Origin: Clostridia bacterium
GTDB lineage: Bacteria; Bacillota; Clostridia; Christensenellales; Aristaeellaceae
Length of the DNA: 8,451 nt
Direction: 5' to 3'
Assembly: GCA_017412445.1 (NCBI GenBank)
Contig: JAFPYA010000208.1
Span: 1 to 8,451 of the forward strand
A program made the translations under genes and the position numbers. This document shows, in pieces, positions 6,526-8,451 of this stretch. The notes beneath the pieces are model-generated. The model had not been told where the DNA came from. It did no database searches and saw only the letters and a program-made list of their open reading frames with translations. Each line of letters starts with the position of its first letter. Position 1 is the first letter of the stretch.

Positions 6526-8055
6526 ATGAATATGAAAACGAATAGCTTGAAAAAAAGCGACGGCATGCTTTTGAAAATGGCTTTTGCACTATTGGTGTCC
6601 TTTGCCGTGCTGACCGTATGCTCTAAAAACTCGTTTCTGTACCCGCTGAACGACTGGGTGGATGTGAACTGCTTTTTCACGGTCGGGCGCGGGATAAAGC
6701 ACGGCCTTGTGCCGTACCGTGACCTCTACGACCAGAAAGGGCCCTTGTTGTACTACGTGTACGCGCTGGCGTCGCTGATTTCGGAGCGCAGCTTCATCGG
6801 CGTGTTTGCCATCGAGGTATTACTGTTTGCGTCATTTCTGTATATCGGCGGCCGCATTGCGACGCTTCTTTGCGAAAGACCCGAAGCCTTCTGGCTGACC
6901 GCTGTGGGGCTTTGCATAGGCATCCCTCTCACGCCGGCTTTTTCGCACGGAGGAAGCGCGGAGGAATTCTTCCTGCCCGTTTTTGCGACGGCGCTGTATA
7001 TCGTGCTTAAGGCGATGCGCGAGCGCCGCCCGCTGAGCGCGTTTCAAAGTGCTCTGCTCGGCGTGTTTGCCGCCGCGGCGCTCTGGACAAAATACACCTT
7101 CTGCGGGCTGTTCGCAGGGCTTGCCGCAGCGGTTTTGATTTGGTATATCGGGGACAAAATGGCAAAAAGCCTACCTGGCACAATACTGTGGGCGCTGGCG
7201 GGCCTTATAGCGGCCACGGCCTTGGTGCTTATGTGGTACATACTGAACGGCGGCATCACCTCGCTGTGGCAGGCATATTTTGTGGACAATCTCAGCATGT
7301 ACTCGCAGCGTATACGCGGTGGCAATTATGCCAATCCGCTTCCGAACCTGCTGAACAACCTGCCCTGGTCAATACCGGGCGCATTGGGGCTGATCGGGCT
7401 GCTCATCCCGATAAAAAAGAATTGGCGTGAGCTTATCGCCGCGCTGTTCAGCGCAGCCGCCCTGTTTGTATTCACTTACGCAAGCGGGCGCAAGTACCCT
7501 TATTACGCAATGGCCATGGCCTGCTTTGCCCCGCTGGGATACGCCTTCGTGTTCAGAATGGTCCCCGCCGCGTGCCGCAAGCTTAAGGCCTATCGGTGGG
7601 GCGCGGTCGCCCTCGCCGTGCTGGTCGCGATGCTCAGTCCCATTGCGATGCTTAAGCTCAGCACTAACGTGTACCTGATGAACTATTCAAAGGAAGACAC
7701 GCCGCCCTACCGCTTCGCTGAAATAATACAAAAGGCGGACGATCAAACGCTGCTCAACTACGGCTTTCTGGACGGCGGCTTTTATATGGCCGCAGGCTCT
7801 CGGCCCGTTACGCGCTTTTTCTGCACGCTGAACAACAATCTGCCCGAAATGAAGGAGGAGCACCTGAGAAGCATTTCTCAGGCGCAGACAGCCTTCCTCG
7901 TCATCCGCGAGATTGGCGGGACGCAGGGTCAGCGTTCAGGCAAAGGACAGAAGGAAACCGTCGACCTGAGCGCATATCGCCAGATAGACATATGCAGCAT
8001 GCCCTTCGAGGGCTACGAGTGGACCTACAAGCTTTATGAGCGAATCGGCGACTGA
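6526..8055 (+). CDS. GT-C fold membrane glycosyltransferase (ArnT/PMT-like)
   Basis: A 509-residue polytopic membrane protein. Hydrophobic segments lie near 15-32, 74-85, 90-107, 122-137, 147-163, 170-187, 189-207, 217-240, 280-296, 302-318, 325-345 and 357-377, followed by a soluble tail (385-509). The first loop has DWVDVNCFFTVGRGI (43-57) and YRDLYDQKGPLLY (64-76), typical of GT-C enzymes, where an acidic residue of this loop is catalytic (Asp43, Asp46 and Asp66 are candidates). HGGSAEEFFLP (141-151) and SGRKYPYY (320-327) also match this kind of protein. Such enzymes usually transfer a sugar from a polyprenyl-phosphate donor to a lipid, polymer or protein outside the membrane; the acceptor here is unknown. 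GGAG is 3 nt before the first ATG and 9 nt before a second ATG at 6532, so the true start may be two codons later. It has its own promoter and terminator and no glycan gene cluster around it. Confidence 0.78.
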   Translation: MNMKTNSLKKSDGMLLKMAFALLVSFAVLTVCSKNSFLYPLNDWVDVNCFFTVGRGIKHGLVPYRDLYDQKGPLLYYVYALASLISERSFIGVFAIEVLLFASFLYIGGRIATLLCERPEAFWLTAVGLCIGIPLTPAFSHGGSAEEFFLPVFATALYIVLKAMRERRPLSAFQSALLGVFAAAALWTKYTFCGLFAGLAAAVLIWYIGDKMAKSLPGTILWALAGLIAATALVLMWYILNGGITSLWQAYFVDNLSMYSQRIRGGNYANPLPNLLNNLPWSIPGALGLIGLLIPIKKNWRELIAALFSAAALFVFTYASGRKYPYYAMAMACFAPLGYAFVFRMVPAACRKLKAYRWGAVALAVLVAMLSPIAMLKLSTNVYLMNYSKEDTPPYRFAEIIQKADDQTLLNYGFLDGGFYMAAGSRPVTRFFCTLNNNLPEMKEEHLRSISQAQTAFLVIREIGGTQGQRSGKGQKETVDLSAYRQIDICSMPFEGYEWTYKLYERIGD

Positions 8056-8091
8056 CTCGCACTGCGGCGCGCCGAATACGTGTCCCGCAAC

Positions 8092-8147
8092 AAAAAAGCC
8101 CCCTCCGAGGGAGGCACTTCGTAAGGAAGTTCCTCCCTCGGGGTTTT
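8092..8147 (+). terminator. Long hairpin terminator after the glycosyltransferase, possibly bidirectional
   Basis: CCGAGGGAGG (8105-8114) pairs perfectly with CCTCCCTCGG (8132-8141). A single C/T mismatch then leads into ACTTC/GAAGT (8116-8120, 8126-8130) around loop GTAAG. The plus strand continues GGTTTTCAAC. On the minus strand the same stem is followed by GCTTTTTTG, a longer U-tract, so it could stop transcription in both directions. It begins about 40 nt after the stop codon. Confidence 0.75.
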
Positions 8148-8172
8148 CAACAGGAATCATGAAAACGTTTTA

Positions 8173-8192
8173 CAACCAGAGGTTGATTTTTT
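8173..8192 (+). terminator. Weak second terminator candidate
   Basis: CAACC (8173-8177) and GGTTG (8181-8185) form a 5-bp stem with an AGA loop, followed by ATTTTTT. The stem is short and weak. It may back up the stronger hairpin just upstream. Confidence 0.35.
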
Positions 8193-8208
8193 CCCGCTTG
8201 ATTTCATA

Positions 8209-8237
8209 TGGATTTCTTTATTCCGGGCCTGTATAAT
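8209..8237 (+). promoter_or_regulatory. Candidate promoter of the XRE-family gene
   Basis: A perfect TATAAT (8232-8237) with TG immediately before it. At 17-nt spacing the -35 position reads TGGATT (8209-8214), which matches the consensus at only three positions. The call rests mainly on the -10 and its place about 43 nt before the XRE start. Confidence 0.5.
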
Positions 8238-8243
8238 ATAGTC

Positions 8244-8253
8244 GAACCGGTTC
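8244..8253. promoter_or_regulatory. Palindrome GAACCGGTTC, candidate operator
   Basis: A perfect 10-bp palindrome just after the -10 box, at the expected transcription start. XRE regulators commonly bind short palindromes in their own promoters, so autoregulation is a reasonable guess. Only one copy is seen. Confidence 0.4.
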
Positions 8254-8279
8254 TGAGAATACAAATAAGGAGAAATCGT

Positions 8280-8451
8280 ATGAATATCGGAGAATAAATC
8301 AGATCGCTGCGAAAAGAAAAGCATGCGACCCAGGAGGAGCTTGCGGATTATCTGCACATTTCCTCTCAGGCAATCAGCAAATGGGAAACGGGCGCATCCT
8401 GTCCCGATATCGACTTCCTGCCCAAGCTGGCGATCTTTTTCGGCACTTCGC
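8280..8451 (+). pseudogene. XRE-family HTH regulator, 5' end, interrupted by an in-frame stop
   Basis: AAGGAG lies 7 nt before the ATG at 8280, and the first codons read MNIGE. The sixth codon is TAA (8295-8297). Without a frame change, the same frame then gives IRSLRKEKHATQEELADYLHI... with the ISSQAISKWETG recognition helix and SCPDIDFLPKLAIFFGTS, the usual N-terminus of an XRE/Cro-CI DNA-binding domain. Relatives typically begin MNIGEKIRSLRKEK, so one change, AAA to TAA, explains the stop. No ATG, GTG or TTG follows in frame before the window ends, so no standard restart is visible. The gene runs off the window, so what follows the HTH is unknown. A pseudogene is the simplest reading; a sequencing error or reinitiation near the internal GGAG (8289-8292) are alternatives. 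TAA is a normal stop in other genes here. Confidence 0.75.

Noticed and set aside
8162..8171. Palindrome AAAACGTTTT
   Set aside because: Short and AT-rich, single copy, outside the promoter boxes; no support as an operator.
8160..8237. A 25-codon frame starting MKTFYNQRLIF between the terminator and the XRE gene
   Set aside because: Only a weak AGGA close to the ATG, no promoter of its own, a U-tract inside it, and its stop overlaps the TATAAT box. No evidence that it is translated.
8295..8297. Possibility that TAA is read as a sense codon
   Set aside because: The permease and the ABC ATPase both end at TAA where their families should end, so TAA is a normal stop in this genome.

Overview
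The window suggests a moderately GC-rich member of the Bacillota, probably a gut-type Clostridia. The reasons are strong AAGGAG/GGAGG ribosome binding sites, SigA-like promoters with near-consensus -35 and -10 boxes at 17-nt spacing, intrinsic terminators, and protein families typical of Clostridia (a DUF5684-like membrane domain, an XRE regulator with an ISSQAISKWE-type helix). I found no rRNA, tRNA, CRISPR array, insertion sequence or phage gene.

Layout. The left half (72-4748) is on the minus strand and holds two ABC transporter units. The first unit read is a complete MsbA/MdlB-like exporter half-transporter (3003-4748), with its own promoter and a terminator just after its stop. Then comes a two-gene unit with its own promoter: an ATPase with an N-terminal membrane domain (1369-2730) and, overlapping it by 8 nt, an ABC-2/ABCG-like permease (72-1376). 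These two together look like a split ABCG-type transporter. The right half is on the plus strand: an FAD-dependent oxidoreductase of the PF12831 type (5100-6407), a GT-C fold (ArnT/PMT-like) membrane glycosyltransferase (6526-8055), and the 5' end of an XRE-family regulator (8280-8451) whose reading frame is broken by a TAA at codon 6. The 350-nt gap 4749-5099 carries divergent promoters for the exporter and the oxidoreductase.

How the genes work together. Each gene or pair has its own promoter and mostly its own terminator, so the window looks like a series of short independent transcription units. Only the ATPase and permease are clearly coupled. No pathway linking the oxidoreductase, the glycosyltransferase and the transporters can be read from the sequence.

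The most notable points are the roughly 28-residue T-x-G repeat in the large loop of the permease, the membrane domain fused in front of the partner ATPase, the apparent nonsense mutation in the XRE gene, and a double terminator enclosing a perfect inverted repeat at 2855-2992.
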